A DNA stretch of 64,000 nucleotides from Chryseobacterium sp. StRB126 (GTDB lineage Bacteria > Bacteroidota > Bacteroidia > Flavobacteriales > Weeksellaceae), in NCBI RefSeq assembly GCF_000829375.1, contig NZ_AP014624.1, forward strand, positions 310,001-374,000. The letters are read 5' to 3'. Numbering within the stretch: position 1 is the first letter of the stretch; each line of letters starts with the position of its first letter. Positions 52,200 through 61,479 of this stretch are shown here, piece after piece. Made by a program: the position numbers and the translations under genes. A model generated the notes under the pieces. It was not told the origin of the DNA, ran no database searches, and saw nothing but the letters and a program-made list of their open reading frames with translations.

Positions 52200-53563
52200 A
52201 AATAGCAACCAGAACAGCATTAATTTATGCCATTCTTACGGCAGGCATTCTCTTTATGTTTGCTTATGTACTGTATGTTGTCTCTGAAAAAAACAGGGAA
52301 GATGAGTTTAATGATCGTTTGGGATATAAAGTCATCTGGCGCTCTGAATTTATTTTTGATGTACGAATCAGTGATGAAAAGATCCGTGAACTTCATCAGA
52401 GAAATCAAAAATTGCTGAATGAAGCTGATATCAGCGTTTACAACAGCCAAAAAAAACTGACATTTACGGATATTCCGCCATTGAAAAGCAATGAAAAGTA
52501 TCTAGATAAAATTATTAAATCCAACAAAAACAGAATATTCTGGCAGCAGGGTGACCGTCAGTATATTGCCATCAAATTCAAATCAGCAGGAGAAGATTAT
52601 TATATCATCGGAAGTGCCGTGGATGTAACGGGAAATGCGCATATCGCAGAGTTTAAGAAAGATATTATTATCATTTACGTCAGTTCGATTATTTTTATTT
52701 TCATTATCGGGTTTCTTTTTTCCTATTATACTTTGAAACCTTTAAAAGATATCATCCTTCAAATTCGTGATATTTCAGAACACAATCTCAACAGGCGCCT
52801 TGATGTGCCAAAGGCCAAAGATGAAATTTACGAACTTACCGAAACTTTCAATTCTACCTTTAACCGATTGGAAAAATCATTTAACAATCATAAACAATTT
52901 GTTACGACCATTTCCCATGAATTCCGGACACCGTTATCTACACTTATTGCAGAATTAGAGCTTGCAAAAGAACTGAATGTGACACTAGATGACTATAAAA
53001 TTTCCATTGACAATGCCCTTCAGGATGCTAATGATGCCTCAGAACTATCATCAGCACTTCTAGACTTTGCCAGAGCCAGTTATGATGTTTCACAGATCAG
53101 CTTTACCCATATTCGTTTAGATGAAATTTTAGCAGAGGCGAAGCTGGCACTGATCAAAAAAAATGTCCATTATAAAATTGGAATCAACTATATAAGTAAT
53201 GACGAAGAGAAAAGCAATTACGATTGGTATGGTAACCCTTATTTATTACAAGTTGCCTTTTCAAATCTTATGGAAAATGCCTGCAAGTATTCCAAAGATA
53301 AAAGTTGCCGTGTAGAAATTGAAGCGTACAGCCCATCTATAAAAATCCGCTTTGTAGATCATGGTGTAGGAATTTCAGAACAGGATCTTTCAAAAATATT
53401 TGATTTGTTCTATAGGGGCTCCAATAAAAGTTTTGAAAAAGGGAACGGAATAGGACTTTCTATTGTAAAAAGAATTGTGGAAATTCATGAAGGAAGCCTT
53501 TATGTAGATTCTGAGATGTCTAAAGGAAGTGTATTTACGGTAGATTTTTTTTCAAAAAAATAA
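52196..53563 (+). CDS. sensor histidine kinase with HAMP domain
   Basis: 455 residues. TM1 at about 6-28, periplasmic sensor about 29-155, TM2 at about 157-180, a HAMP segment (FSYYTLKPLKDIILQIRDIS, shown in part, with the conserved Pro), phospho-acceptor His241 (TISHEFRTPLSTLI), N box NLMENACKYSKD, G1 DHGVGI, F box IFDLFYRG and G2 GNGIGLSIVKRIVEIHEG. Transmitter resembles CusS-type kinases. The periplasmic domain is not one I recognise. Operonic with the regulator upstream; ends at a bidirectional terminator. Confidence 0.94.
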   Translation: MKIATRTALIYAILTAGILFMFAYVLYVVSEKNREDEFNDRLGYKVIWRSEFIFDVRISDEKIRELHQRNQKLLNEADISVYNSQKKLTFTDIPPLKSNEKYLDKIIKSNKNRIFWQQGDRQYIAIKFKSAGEDYYIIGSAVDVTGNAHIAEFKKDIIIIYVSSIIFIFIIGFLFSYYTLKPLKDIILQIRDISEHNLNRRLDVPKAKDEIYELTETFNSTFNRLEKSFNNHKQFVTTISHEFRTPLSTLIAELELAKELNVTLDDYKISIDNALQDANDASELSSALLDFARASYDVSQISFTHIRLDEILAEAKLALIKKNVHYKIGINYISNDEEKSNYDWYGNPYLLQVAFSNLMENACKYSKDKSCRVEIEAYSPSIKIRFVDHGVGISEQDLSKIFDLFYRGSNKSFEKGNGIGLSIVKRIVEIHEGSLYVDSEMSKGSVFTVDFFSKK

Positions 53564-53589
53564 AAAGCAGTCTGAACGACTGCTTTTTA
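53562..53589. terminator. bidirectional terminator between kinase and L,D-transpeptidase
   Basis: 11-bp perfect arms AAAAAGCAGTC (53562-53572) and GACTGCTTTTT (53578-53588) with a 5-base loop. Flanking A and T runs serve both converging genes. It overlaps the kinase stop codon. Confidence 0.85.
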
Positions 53590-54348
53590 CTACGCTTTTA
53601 ACCATTCCGAAGAGGAAAGGTAATTTTGATCGGGATAATAGATGAATAATAAATTTCTACCTTTTATCGTATTAATCATGGATTGCGACAGCTCTCTAGG
53701 TACTGCAGGGCAGCCCCAGCTTCTTCCGATTCTTTTATGCACTGCTGCAAATGTATCACTTACATAATCGGCTCCATGCATTACAATAGCTCTTTTATAC
53801 GCTGCATCATTGAATCCCTTATCCATTCCTAATAATCTCAATGAATAACCGTTATCTCCCTGATAAGTTGCATCCGTGATATAAAACCCCATGCTGCTTT
53901 GCTGCGAACTTTCCGTGTTAGAAAAATTCGTAGCAAATTCTTCACCTGTATTTTTACCGTGGGCAACTAGTGAGTTGAACAGTACTTTTTTGTCGTTAAG
54001 ATCAATAACCCAAAGTCTTTTGGTATTGGAAGACATAGAAAAATCGCATACCGTTAATAAATGCGACTCATCCGTAAGCAATCCTGCTTTCTTGAGATTT
54101 TCAAATCCTGTTAATGCCTTGGAAAAAACTTCATAGTTCAGTTCATGTTCAGGATCAAATTCAATTGTTTTGTATAATGCTTCTGCCGAAGAGACTGTTT
54201 CTGCAGCACTCTTTTCAGATTTCGTGTCCGTTACTCTTTTTGTTTTTGTTGTGGTGATACTTACATTCTTCACCTCTGCTCTTGGAGAAATGTAGAATGA
54301 GGTCGTCACCATGTAAAGAAGGCCTATTACGCCATAAAATCCTTTCAT
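53590..54348 (-). CDS. murein L,D-transpeptidase catalytic domain protein
   Basis: 252 residues with an N-terminal signal or anchor segment (FYGVIGLLYMVTTSFYI). The catalytic block is the YkuD-like second family: HGADYVSDTFAAVHKRIGRS followed by WGCPAVP, with the expected His, Arg and nucleophilic Cys. Upstream strands include MSSNTKRLWVIDLNDKKVLFN and VAHGKNTGEEFATNFSN. Acts on peptidoglycan cross-links in the periplasm or anchors proteins to murein; which cannot be told. Stands alone on the minus strand. Confidence 0.9.
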   Translation of the reverse strand: MKGFYGVIGLLYMVTTSFYISPRAEVKNVSITTTKTKRVTDTKSEKSAAETVSSAEALYKTIEFDPEHELNYEVFSKALTGFENLKKAGLLTDESHLLTVCDFSMSSNTKRLWVIDLNDKKVLFNSLVAHGKNTGEEFATNFSNTESSQQSSMGFYITDATYQGDNGYSLRLLGMDKGFNDAAYKRAIVMHGADYVSDTFAAVHKRIGRSWGCPAVPRELSQSMINTIKGRNLLFIYYPDQNYLSSSEWLKA

Positions 54349-54477
54349 TCAATAATATATTAGTACCAAATTAGTGGGGCAAAATTATAAAAACATCGCT
54401 ATCAGCCACTTATAAGTCTAAAAAGTTTAACTGAATTTAAGAAACTTTAACGTCCTGATTCTGTGAAATAAAGCCCA

Positions 54478-55005
54478 TTATTTTTGCGAATCGCCAACAA
54501 ATTCCAAGCTAATAGAATTCATACAATACCTCAATCCTGTAGGTTTTGGACCATCATCAAAGACATGCCCCAGATGGGAATCACATCTTTTGCAAAGCAC
54601 TTCTACTCTTTCCATTCCATAGGCCGTATCTCTTTTATAGTAAACCCCTTCCTTATCTGCTTCAAAGAAACTTGGCCATCCACAGCTGCTTGAAAATTTT
54701 GAAGTGGAGCGAAATAAATGATTACCACAAACCGCACAATAATAATCTCCTAACTCATCGAAATCATTATATTTTCCAGTAAAAGCTCTTTCTGTAGCAG
54801 CTTCTCTTGAGATTGCATAAAGATCCGGGGGCAGAATTTTCTTCCATTCCTCATTGGAGATATTTAGCTTGGCAGTATCGATTCTCGAATAGTATGGATT
54901 GTTTTTTGCTTCTGTATTTTCCATAGAAGTGATTTTAATAGGTTTCTGTTTCTGCGTACATTCCTGCAGAAAAATTAATATGATAGCTGAAACTAAAAAT
55001 TTCAT
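54478..55005 (-). CDS. msrB: peptide-methionine (R)-S-oxide reductase
   Basis: Repairs methionine-R-sulfoxide in proteins. 175 residues with two zinc CxxC pairs (CAVC and CKRC), SKFSSSCGWPSFFEA, DSHLGHVFDDGPKPTGLRYC and the catalytic Cys in GLRYCMNSISLEF (most relatives have CINSASL). The N-terminus MKFLVSAIILIFLQEC looks like a lipoprotein or export signal though the lipobox (LQEC) is not canonical, so this is probably an envelope-located MsrB. It stands alone, with no MsrA fused or adjacent. Confidence 0.93.
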   Translation of the reverse strand: MKFLVSAIILIFLQECTQKQKPIKITSMENTEAKNNPYYSRIDTAKLNISNEEWKKILPPDLYAISREAATERAFTGKYNDFDELGDYYCAVCGNHLFRSTSKFSSSCGWPSFFEADKEGVYYKRDTAYGMERVEVLCKRCDSHLGHVFDDGPKPTGLRYCMNSISLEFVGDSQK

Positions 55006-55248
55006 CGTAAATTTTAATCATTTATTTCTTAACGACAAAAGTGATGGCCTATTTAAAACACTTAAGTTTAAGAAGTAACATACTAACTGTTTTAAAGTGC
55101 ACTTTAGTTTATGAAAATCTTTGATTTTCATCTTATGCAAACTCATGAGACATCATATTAAACATCCTAAAGTACTCTAAACTGTTTAAAATAAAACTCT
55201 TGGACCTTTTGTAGTTCAAATATTGAATGATTTGATAACCAAATTTAG

Positions 55249-55256
55249 TAAATTTG
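55249..55256 (+). promoter_or_regulatory. putative -7 box, possibly leaderless DUF445 transcript
   Basis: TAAATTTG matches TAnnTTTG. With a TTG at 55223-55225, 23 bases upstream, it predicts a start within a base or two of the ATG at 55262. It argues against the longer TTG-initiated frame from 55223. Confidence 0.42.
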
Positions 55257-55261
55257 AGAAT

Positions 55262-56506
55262 ATGAATGACGAAGCAAAAAGAAAACAGCTTAGAAAATAT
55301 AAGGCATTTGCCACAGGCCTATTTGTTCTGATGGCCCTTATTTTCATTGTGACAACCATTATGCAGAAGTCCAGCTCCTCTCATTGGATTGGGTATGTTC
55401 GTGCTTTTGCAGAAGCGGCCATGGTAGGAGCGTTGGCCGATTGGTTTGCAGTTACCGCGTTATTCCGTCATCCACTCGGACTTCCGATTCCTCATACCAA
55501 TCTGATTGAAAACAGTAAGCAAAAGCTGGGAGATAATCTGGGAAGTTTTGTAGTCAGCAATTTTCTTTCTCCTCAAAATATCCGGCCGTATATTCAAAAA
55601 ATAAAAGTTTCCGGTTTTGCCGGAGAGTGGCTGGCTAAAGAAAAAAACCAGGATATTCTGATTCGAAACCTGTCTGATATTGTTCTTGATATTCTCACTA
55701 AGCTTGATGATTCTACCGTGAGTCAGTTCATTAGTAAAAAGGTATCAGAAATGACGGATGATATTAAGCTCAACAAGGTGGTAGGAAACGGAATCCATTA
55801 TATTCTGGAAAAGAATGACCATCAGAGAATCATCACCAACCTTTCCAAACAGATCAAGGAATACATTATTCAAAATGATGAAATGATTAAGGACCGGGTA
55901 AAAAAAGGAAGTTATACTTTTATCCCATCTTTTGTTGATAATAAAATTGCCGATAAGATCGCGGATGGCTTATCTGATTTTTTCAAAGAAATAGAAGAGA
56001 ATCCAGAACATGAAGTGAGAGGGTTGATTACTCAAAAAATTCATGAATTTTCTGTAGACCTTAAAGAAGATCCCAAATGGGATGAGGAATTTAAAACCAT
56101 CAAAAACGGGCTTCTTAAAAATGATAAGCTTGAAGAATATTCCAATGACATTTGGGTTTCCATCAAGAAAACACTGATGAAAGAACTTCAGGAAGATCAT
56201 TCTGCATTGAAAAGTTATCTTTCCAAAAATCTGAATGAGTTTTCACAAAACTTAAAAACGGATGAAAATCTTCAGAATAAAATCGATCATTGGGTTCGGG
56301 TAACGGCTTATAAATATATTCTCAAAAATACCCATCAATTTGGGAACCTCATCAGTACCACTGTGGGCAACTGGCAGGGTAAAGAGCTAAGTGAAAAACT
56401 GGAACTGGAAGTAGGAAAAGATCTCCAGTTCATCCGTGTTAATGGGACATTAGTAGGTGGTCTGGTAGGTTTGATTATCTATACCATTGCTCACTTTTTT
56501 ATTTAA
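55262..56506 (+). CDS. DUF445 (YjiN-like) membrane protein
   Basis: 414 residues from the ATG at 55262 (MNDEAKRKQLRKYKAFATGL). A 13-codon TTG extension upstream overlaps a promoter box. Conserved N-terminal block: one helix (LFVLMALIFIVTTIM), then YVRAFAEAAMVGALADWFAV, TALFRHPLGLPIPHTNLI and ENSKQKLGDNLGSFV, the DUF445/YjiN hallmark. The long middle is helical and coiled-coil-like, and a final helix (GGLVGLIIYTIAHFFI) anchors the end. Function unknown. Followed 17 bases later by a secreted hypothetical protein, likely cotranscribed. Confidence 0.88.
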   Translation: MNDEAKRKQLRKYKAFATGLFVLMALIFIVTTIMQKSSSSHWIGYVRAFAEAAMVGALADWFAVTALFRHPLGLPIPHTNLIENSKQKLGDNLGSFVVSNFLSPQNIRPYIQKIKVSGFAGEWLAKEKNQDILIRNLSDIVLDILTKLDDSTVSQFISKKVSEMTDDIKLNKVVGNGIHYILEKNDHQRIITNLSKQIKEYIIQNDEMIKDRVKKGSYTFIPSFVDNKIADKIADGLSDFFKEIEENPEHEVRGLITQKIHEFSVDLKEDPKWDEEFKTIKNGLLKNDKLEEYSNDIWVSIKKTLMKELQEDHSALKSYLSKNLNEFSQNLKTDENLQNKIDHWVRVTAYKYILKNTHQFGNLISTTVGNWQGKELSEKLELEVGKDLQFIRVNGTLVGGLVGLIIYTIAHFFI

Positions 56507-56523
56507 AACAGCAATATCCAGCT

Positions 56524-57417
56524 ATGACAAAGATTTTCACTCTATTATTATCTTTCTATCTGACGTTTTTCTTCTGCCAGAAAGTTCAGTTAAAGCAGAT
56601 TACAGACTCTTCCCAGATCTTTAAGGGAGAAATTGCAGGAGTTCCTGTTACGTTACAGCTTCATTATGATGGCATTCCGGATTGTAACTTATATCAGCAT
56701 TTTGTAGATGGCTGGTATTATTATGATAAATATCAGAAGAAAATTCCACTAACCGGACTTTATGATTATGGGAAACTGTCATTATACAATTTCGGACCGA
56801 AGCATCAACAGAATTCCAAACAGTTTAAAGAAAAAATCAAGTCGCCACAGGATGTGGAAAAAGTAGCTGAAATGGCAAAAGCTCTTACTCCAAAAGAAAC
56901 CATCTTATTTGGGCAATATCAAACTCAGGAAAACCCTATTCCTGGGAGTTTTTATTTAGGGAATAAAGACAAAGTTCAACCTGCAAAGCTATTTACCGGT
57001 AATGATATGATCTACCGTTACAATAATTATCTGATTTTACCCAATAACAAAAGAATCAACACCTTTGATGTTATTAATCTGTATGGCGGAAATGAACTAA
57101 TCTCTTACGTTTCCGGCGAGAAAGGAAACCGAGTTTTATTATATTTTGATCACTCTTCCAACCTTAATGCGTGTGGAAGGTGTGGGGCCAGCGAAGGAGA
57201 AAAAGGCTACAGGGTTCTTTATTTTACCAAAGACTGGAATTATAAACACTATGAGGAATTCCTTACCGAAAGCTGCCTGGAAAATATGTATGATACTACA
57301 CAGATAAAATCAAAGGATGGTAAAACGATACAGTATAAAATAAGAAAATCGGATTCTTCTCCGTCTCATACATTGACGGTTGATCTTAAAAATGCATCTG
57401 TAATAAAATCAAAATAA
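56524..57417 (+). CDS. secreted hypothetical protein
   Basis: 297 residues with a signal peptide (MTKIFTLLLSFYLTFFFCQK). The mature part is Tyr/Lys-rich and beta-rich (FKGEIAGVPVTLQLHYDGIP near the start). A CGRCG element and one later Cys lie around residues 218-255. No lipobox follows the Cys at 18. I do not recognise the family. It follows DUF445 by 17 bases and ends in a shared terminator. Confidence 0.7.
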   Translation: MTKIFTLLLSFYLTFFFCQKVQLKQITDSSQIFKGEIAGVPVTLQLHYDGIPDCNLYQHFVDGWYYYDKYQKKIPLTGLYDYGKLSLYNFGPKHQQNSKQFKEKIKSPQDVEKVAEMAKALTPKETILFGQYQTQENPIPGSFYLGNKDKVQPAKLFTGNDMIYRYNNYLILPNNKRINTFDVINLYGGNELISYVSGEKGNRVLLYFDHSSNLNACGRCGASEGEKGYRVLYFTKDWNYKHYEEFLTESCLENMYDTTQIKSKDGKTIQYKIRKSDSSPSHTLTVDLKNASVIKSK

Positions 57418-57447
57418 AAGAGGGCTCATTTTCTGAGCCCTCTTTTT
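57416..57447. terminator. bidirectional terminator between the hypothetical gene and pyrD
   Basis: 13-bp perfect arms (57416-57428 and 57434-57446) around a 5-base loop, flanked by A and T runs. It serves both convergent genes. Confidence 0.88.
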
Positions 57448-57450
57448 ATA

Positions 57451-58488
57451 TTATCTAGGCAATCTGCTTGCTCTTTTTAAAATCTCTTTGTTGATTTCGT
57501 TAATCAATTCCGGGCCTTCATAGATAAATCCGGTATACAACTGAACCAGACTTGCACCGGCATCTAATTTTTCAATAGCATCTTTGGCTGAGTGAATTCC
57601 TCCTACTCCAATGATTGGGAATGCTCTGTTACTTTTATCGGAAAGATACTTAATCATTTTTGTACTTCTCTCACGAATAGGTTTTCCGCTTAATCCCCCA
57701 TTTCCTATTTGCTCTAAAACTTCAGGAGATGTTTTCAGCCCTTCTCTGTTTACTGAAGTATTGGAAACAATTACTCCATCTATTTTTGTTTCTGCAATCA
57801 GCTCTACAATTTCGTCCAACTGGGTGTTATTAAGATCGGGAGCAATTTTAAGTAGTATGGGTTTCTGTACAGATTTTGACAGATTGATTTTCTTTACTTC
57901 CGTAATTAGCTCACGAAGGTATTCCACATCTTCCAATTTCGCGTGGCTTCCTACATTCGGACAGCTTACATTGAGTACAAAATAATCTACATGAGGATGA
58001 AGACCTTCAAAACAATCCAGATAATCCTGTGTATAGTTTTCAGGTTTTGTATCTGTATTTTTTCCGATGTTTCCGCCGATGATTATTTTCCCTTTATTAG
58101 ATTTTAACTTTTCAATAGCAGCCTGAAGACCATCATTGTTGAATCCCATTCTGTTGATGATCCCCCCATCTTCAATAAGACGGAATAATCTTTTCTTAGG
58201 ATTTCCTGCCTGAGCCCTTGGTGTTACAGTCCCGATTTCTACAAATCCGAAACCTAAGTCTCCCAATTCGTTGAATAAAACAGCATTTTTATCAAAACCG
58301 GCAGCCAATCCTACAGGATTTTTAAACTTCAATCCGAAAACTTCTCTTTCCAGACGTTTGTCTTCAATAGGTTTTGGGAAAAATAATTTAGTAAGGAATC
58401 CAAAATTTTTAAGCATCGAAAAAGTAAAGTGATGCACTTCTTCGGGATCAAATTTGAAAAGAATTGGACGAATGAGCGATTTGTACAT
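57451..58488 (-). CDS. pyrD: quinone-dependent dihydroorotate dehydrogenase (class 2)
   Basis: Oxidises dihydroorotate to orotate in pyrimidine synthesis, passing electrons to quinone. 345 residues. The N-terminal membrane-associated helix region ([20 protein letters not shown]), FMN and substrate blocks ([39 protein letters not shown]), the catalytic Ser in [26 protein letters not shown] and [12 protein letters not shown] show the class 2 enzyme. Monocistronic, with a terminator at its 3' end. Confidence 0.97.
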   Translation of the reverse strand: MYKSLIRPILFKFDPEEVHHFTFSMLKNFGFLTKLFFPKPIEDKRLEREVFGLKFKNPVGLAAGFDKNAVLFNELGDLGFGFVEIGTVTPRAQAGNPKKRLFRLIEDGGIINRMGFNNDGLQAAIEKLKSNKGKIIIGGNIGKNTDTKPENYTQDYLDCFEGLHPHVDYFVLNVSCPNVGSHAKLEDVEYLRELITEVKKINLSKSVQKPILLKIAPDLNNTQLDEIVELIAETKIDGVIVSNTSVNREGLKTSPEVLEQIGNGGLSGKPIRERSTKMIKYLSDKSNRAFPIIGVGGIHSAKDAIEKLDAGASLVQLYTGFIYEGPELINEINKEILKRASRLPR

Positions 58489-58908
58489 TGAAAAAAAGTT
58501 TTACAAAATTACTCATTTTAAAATTAATCGTGGATTAACCTATGATATTTTATCAAAATGATTAATACATAACATCTATAAGGCTAATAAGATCTATATA
58601 CTCTGCAAACTCAGTGATTTTTTTAAATGCTTTGATCGCAAAAGAGCATGACCATCCTGAAAACATTTTTATTCGCAAGGGTGTTTCACAAAGCTAAGAA
58701 TCTGTTCCCATTTGCTGAACGAAGTGCTTTAGCAACTGAAAAATAAAAATCACTTCGCAATAAAATTTTGTGAACGTCACGGTAAATAAAGGAATTTCAT
58801 TATCATTATCTCTAAGCAGCAGCTTAAAAACTAATTACAGAGTTTGTCCCTGGATCCTTGTCAAGGTTTAAAACCTTGACAAGGATTGACTTTCCCTTTC
58901 GTTATAAA
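58489..58908. other. 420-base intergenic region
   Basis: No supported gene. It is AT-rich with scattered start codons but no credible frame. The one structured element is the long inverted repeat at 58854-58886. A short CACTTCG-like theme occurs near 58720-58760 without clear symmetry. Confidence 0.5.
58854..58886. repeat. nested inverted repeat near the 3' end of the truC-like gene
   Basis: 15-bp perfect arms (58854-58868 and 58872-58886), with CCTTGTCAAGG and CCTTGACAAGG themselves nearly palindromic, around a 3-base loop. No T run follows on either strand. It may act as a terminator-like or RNA-processing hairpin for the minus-strand gene, or be a dispersed repeat. Confidence 0.6.
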
Positions 58909-59604
58909 TTAAGAATACTGACTCAAATCAAAATTCAAAATATCTCCTACTCTTCTGAACTCTTCATCTATAGTTGCATTGACGGTAATTCTTTCGTCAG
59001 AAACAGGATGATTGAATATTAATTGATGAGCATGAAGTGTCATTTTGTTGATACCAAATGTTTGAAGCCACAACTTATTTTGTTTATTGCAGCCATGTTT
59101 ACGGCAGCCTAAAATAGGATGCAGAATATGTTTAAAATGTTTTCTTAACTGATGAAACCTTCCCGTTTCAGGAATTGCTTCTACCAAAGAATATCTCGAA
59201 GTCTGATGCTTTAAAAAGGGTAAATCTATTTCCGAAGTCTGCAAACGACGGTAGTATGTAACTGCATTTTGTGTAACTTCATTTTCATTAACCAAGTCGT
59301 AATCGATGGTTTCTTCTTCTGTTGTCCAACCACGAAGAATGGCCAGATATTTCTTCTCCACTTCGCGTGATGCAAATTGTTCGCTCATGATTCTAAGGGT
59401 ATCTTTATCTAAAGTAAACAGCAGAACACCCGAAGTTTTTCGGTCTAACCGATGTACAGGAAACACTTTTTGCCCAATCTGGTTTCTCAGTTCCTGAATA
59501 GCATAAGTATCTGCTTCTCCGGCATAAAAGGATTTATGAACCAATAGTCCGCTGGGTTTGTTGATGGCAATAATATGCTCGTCACGATAAAGAATTTCTA
59601 ACAT
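58909..59604 (-). CDS. truC: RluA-family pseudouridine synthase, TruC-like
   Basis: Makes pseudouridine in RNA. 231 residues with the opening EILYRDEHIIAINKPSGLLV, catalytic Asp in FPVHRLDRKTSGVLLF, and RFHQLRKHFKHILHPILGC. No S4 RNA-binding domain precedes the catalytic domain, as in TruC, which modifies position 65 of tRNA. The close N-terminal match (KPSGLLVHKSFYAGEADTYA) favours TruC over RluA, though substrate is inferred. Divergent from glyS. Confidence 0.82.
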   Translation of the reverse strand: MLEILYRDEHIIAINKPSGLLVHKSFYAGEADTYAIQELRNQIGQKVFPVHRLDRKTSGVLLFTLDKDTLRIMSEQFASREVEKKYLAILRGWTTEEETIDYDLVNENEVTQNAVTYYRRLQTSEIDLPFLKHQTSRYSLVEAIPETGRFHQLRKHFKHILHPILGCRKHGCNKQNKLWLQTFGINKMTLHAHQLIFNHPVSDERITVNATIDEEFRRVGDILNFDLSQYS

Positions 59605-59682
59605 GGGGCAAAAGTAGAAATTTTTCTACTGATTCTTATTTCAGATGAGAAAACCTTCAACGTTTAATGATAGATTTATTCT

Positions 59683-59715
59683 AAACCTAACGGGTTTTTG
59701 AAACCCGTTAGGTTT
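59683..59715. repeat. 15-bp-arm hairpin
   Basis: AAACCTAACGGGTTT (59683-59697), a 3-base loop TTG, and its exact complement (59701-59715). A T-rich stretch (TTTATTA) follows on the plus strand. Confidence 0.65.
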
Positions 59716-59748
59716 TATTAGCCCTGATTGAGCGGTATGTTTGAGCTC

Positions 59749-59795
59749 TTTTCTGGAGTTTCGCGGCGGCTTTGCCGCCGCGAAACTCCAGAAAA
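59749..59795. repeat. GC-rich hairpin with 22-bp perfect arms
   Basis: Arms at 59749-59770 and 59774-59795 around TTT. The inner half (GCGGCGGC and complement) is far richer in GC than the surroundings. The symmetry is perfect over 44 bases, which suggests either a mobile REP-like unit or strong selection for the stem. Confidence 0.75.
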
Positions 59796-59904
59796 AGCGA
59801 GTAGCGAAAGCAGGTTCCCGGCTTCTAAAAATGAAAATAAAAGTATTTACAGTATTATTAATAGCTTTTTTTGTTGAATTTCATGATTTTGGAATCCAAA
59901 TTCA

Positions 59905-59912
59905 TATTTTTG
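59905..59912 (+). promoter_or_regulatory. putative -7 box of glyS
   Basis: TATTTTTG matches TAnnTTTG, placing the start about 15 nt before the glyS ATG at 59934. No -33 element was found at the expected spacing. Confidence 0.4.
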
Positions 59913-59933
59913 CACATCAGACGTAAAAAAATT

Positions 59934-61475
59934 ATGGCAAAGCAAGAAGATGTTTTCAAGAAAGTAATTTCTCACGCTAAAGAATATGGATTTATTTTCC
60001 CTTCCAGTGAGATCTATGATGGTTTATCCGCTGTTTATGATTATGGACAGAATGGGGCTGAACTTAAAAATAATATCAAACAATACTGGTGGAAAGCTAT
60101 GGTACAGCTTAACGAAAATATTGTGGGTATTGATTCGGCGATCCTTATGCATCCAACAACATGGAAAGCATCAGGCCACGTAGATGCTTTCAACGATCCA
60201 TTGATTGATAATAAAGATTCTAAAAAACGATTCAGAGCAGATGTTTTGGTGGAAGACTACTGCGCGAAAATTGAAGATAAAGAGAATAAAGAAATCGAAA
60301 AGGCAGCGAAGAGATTCGGGGAAGCTTTCGATAAAGATCAGTTTGTTGCTACGAATCCAAAAATTTTAGAATACAGAGCAAAAAGAGAAGCTATTCTTTC
60401 AAGACTGGCAAAGTCTTTAGAAAATGAAGACCTTGCTGATGTAAAAGCTTTAATTGAAGAGCTTGAAATTGCTGATCCGGATACAGGTTCTAAAAACTGG
60501 ACGGAAGTAAGACAGTTCAACTTAATGTTCGGAACTAAATTAGGAGCTTCTGCAGACAGCGCTATGGATCTTTATTTGAGACCAGAAACGGCTCAGGGTA
60601 TTTTCGTAAACTACTTGAATGTTCAGAAAACTTCACGTCATAAGCTTCCTTTCGGTATTGCCCAGATTGGTAAAGCCTTCAGAAATGAGATTGTTGCAAG
60701 ACAGTTCATCTTCAGAATGCGTGAATTCGAACAAATGGAAATGCAGTTCTTCGTAGCTCCGGGTACAGAACTTGAATTCTACGAGCAATGGAAACAAAAA
60801 CGTCTGAACTGGCACTTGGCATTAGGATTAGGTAGTGACAACTACAGATTCCACGATCACGAAAAATTAGCTCACTATGCCAATGCTGCAGCGGATATTG
60901 AATTCAACTTCCCATTTGGTTTCAAAGAATTGGAAGGTATTCACTCCAGAACAGATTTTGACCTTAAAGCTCATGAAAAGTTCTCAGGAAGAAAACTTCA
61001 ATACTTTGATCCTGAAAGAAACGAAAACTATGTTCCTTATGTAGTGGAGACTTCTGTAGGTTTAGACAGATTATTCTTATCTATCTTCTCCCATTGCTTA
61101 AGAGATGAAGTATTGGAAGACGGTTCAGAAAGAACAGTTTTATCCTTACCTCCGGCATTAGCGCCAATTAAGGCTGCTATCCTTCCATTGATGAAGAAGG
61201 ACGGTTTAGCTGAATATGCTGAGAAGATCTTTAACGATCTGAAATATGATTTCAACTTATTCTACGAAGAAAAAGATGCGATCGGAAAACGTTACAGAAG
61301 ACAGGATGCTATTGGTACTCCATATTGTATCACTGTAGATCACGACTCATTAACGGATCATACGGTGACCATCAGAGACAGAGATACAATGCAGCAGGAA
61401 AGAGTTCCGGTTTCAGAATTGAGAAGAATCATTGATGAGAAAACCAACTTCAGAAATCTACTTTCTAAAATATAA
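59934..61475 (+). CDS. glyS: glycine--tRNA ligase (single-chain, eukaryote-like type)
   Basis: Charges tRNA-Gly. 513 residues from the ATG at 59934 (MAKQEDVFKKVISHAKEYGF); the longer frame from 59871 lacks homology-like sequence. Class II motifs: motif 1 around GNxxxLKNN-like GAELKNNIKQYWW, YLRPETAQGIFVNY, motif 2 GKAFRNEIVARQFIFRMREFEQMEM and motif 3 VETSVGLDRLF, then a C-terminal anticodon-binding domain (PPALAPIKAAILPLM). The dimeric alpha2 type, not the bacterial alpha2beta2 form. Confidence 0.97.
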   Translation: MAKQEDVFKKVISHAKEYGFIFPSSEIYDGLSAVYDYGQNGAELKNNIKQYWWKAMVQLNENIVGIDSAILMHPTTWKASGHVDAFNDPLIDNKDSKKRFRADVLVEDYCAKIEDKENKEIEKAAKRFGEAFDKDQFVATNPKILEYRAKREAILSRLAKSLENEDLADVKALIEELEIADPDTGSKNWTEVRQFNLMFGTKLGASADSAMDLYLRPETAQGIFVNYLNVQKTSRHKLPFGIAQIGKAFRNEIVARQFIFRMREFEQMEMQFFVAPGTELEFYEQWKQKRLNWHLALGLGSDNYRFHDHEKLAHYANAAADIEFNFPFGFKELEGIHSRTDFDLKAHEKFSGRKLQYFDPERNENYVPYVVETSVGLDRLFLSIFSHCLRDEVLEDGSERTVLSLPPALAPIKAAILPLMKKDGLAEYAEKIFNDLKYDFNLFYEEKDAIGKRYRRQDAIGTPYCITVDHDSLTDHTVTIRDRDTMQQERVPVSELRRIIDEKTNFRNLLSKI

Positions 61476-61479
61476 CATT

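Larger units (their letters stand above)
59605..59933. other. 329-base intergenic region before glyS
   Basis: Holds two perfect hairpins (59683-59715 and 59749-59795) and a glyS promoter box. A 61-codon plus-strand frame across the GC-rich hairpin (59741-59926) was rejected as a gene because half of it is the inverted repeat. Confidence 0.6.

Noticed and set aside
59741-59926. 61-codon plus-strand frame across the GC-rich hairpin
   Set aside because: Its first half is the inverted repeat itself and the rest overlaps the glyS promoter region.
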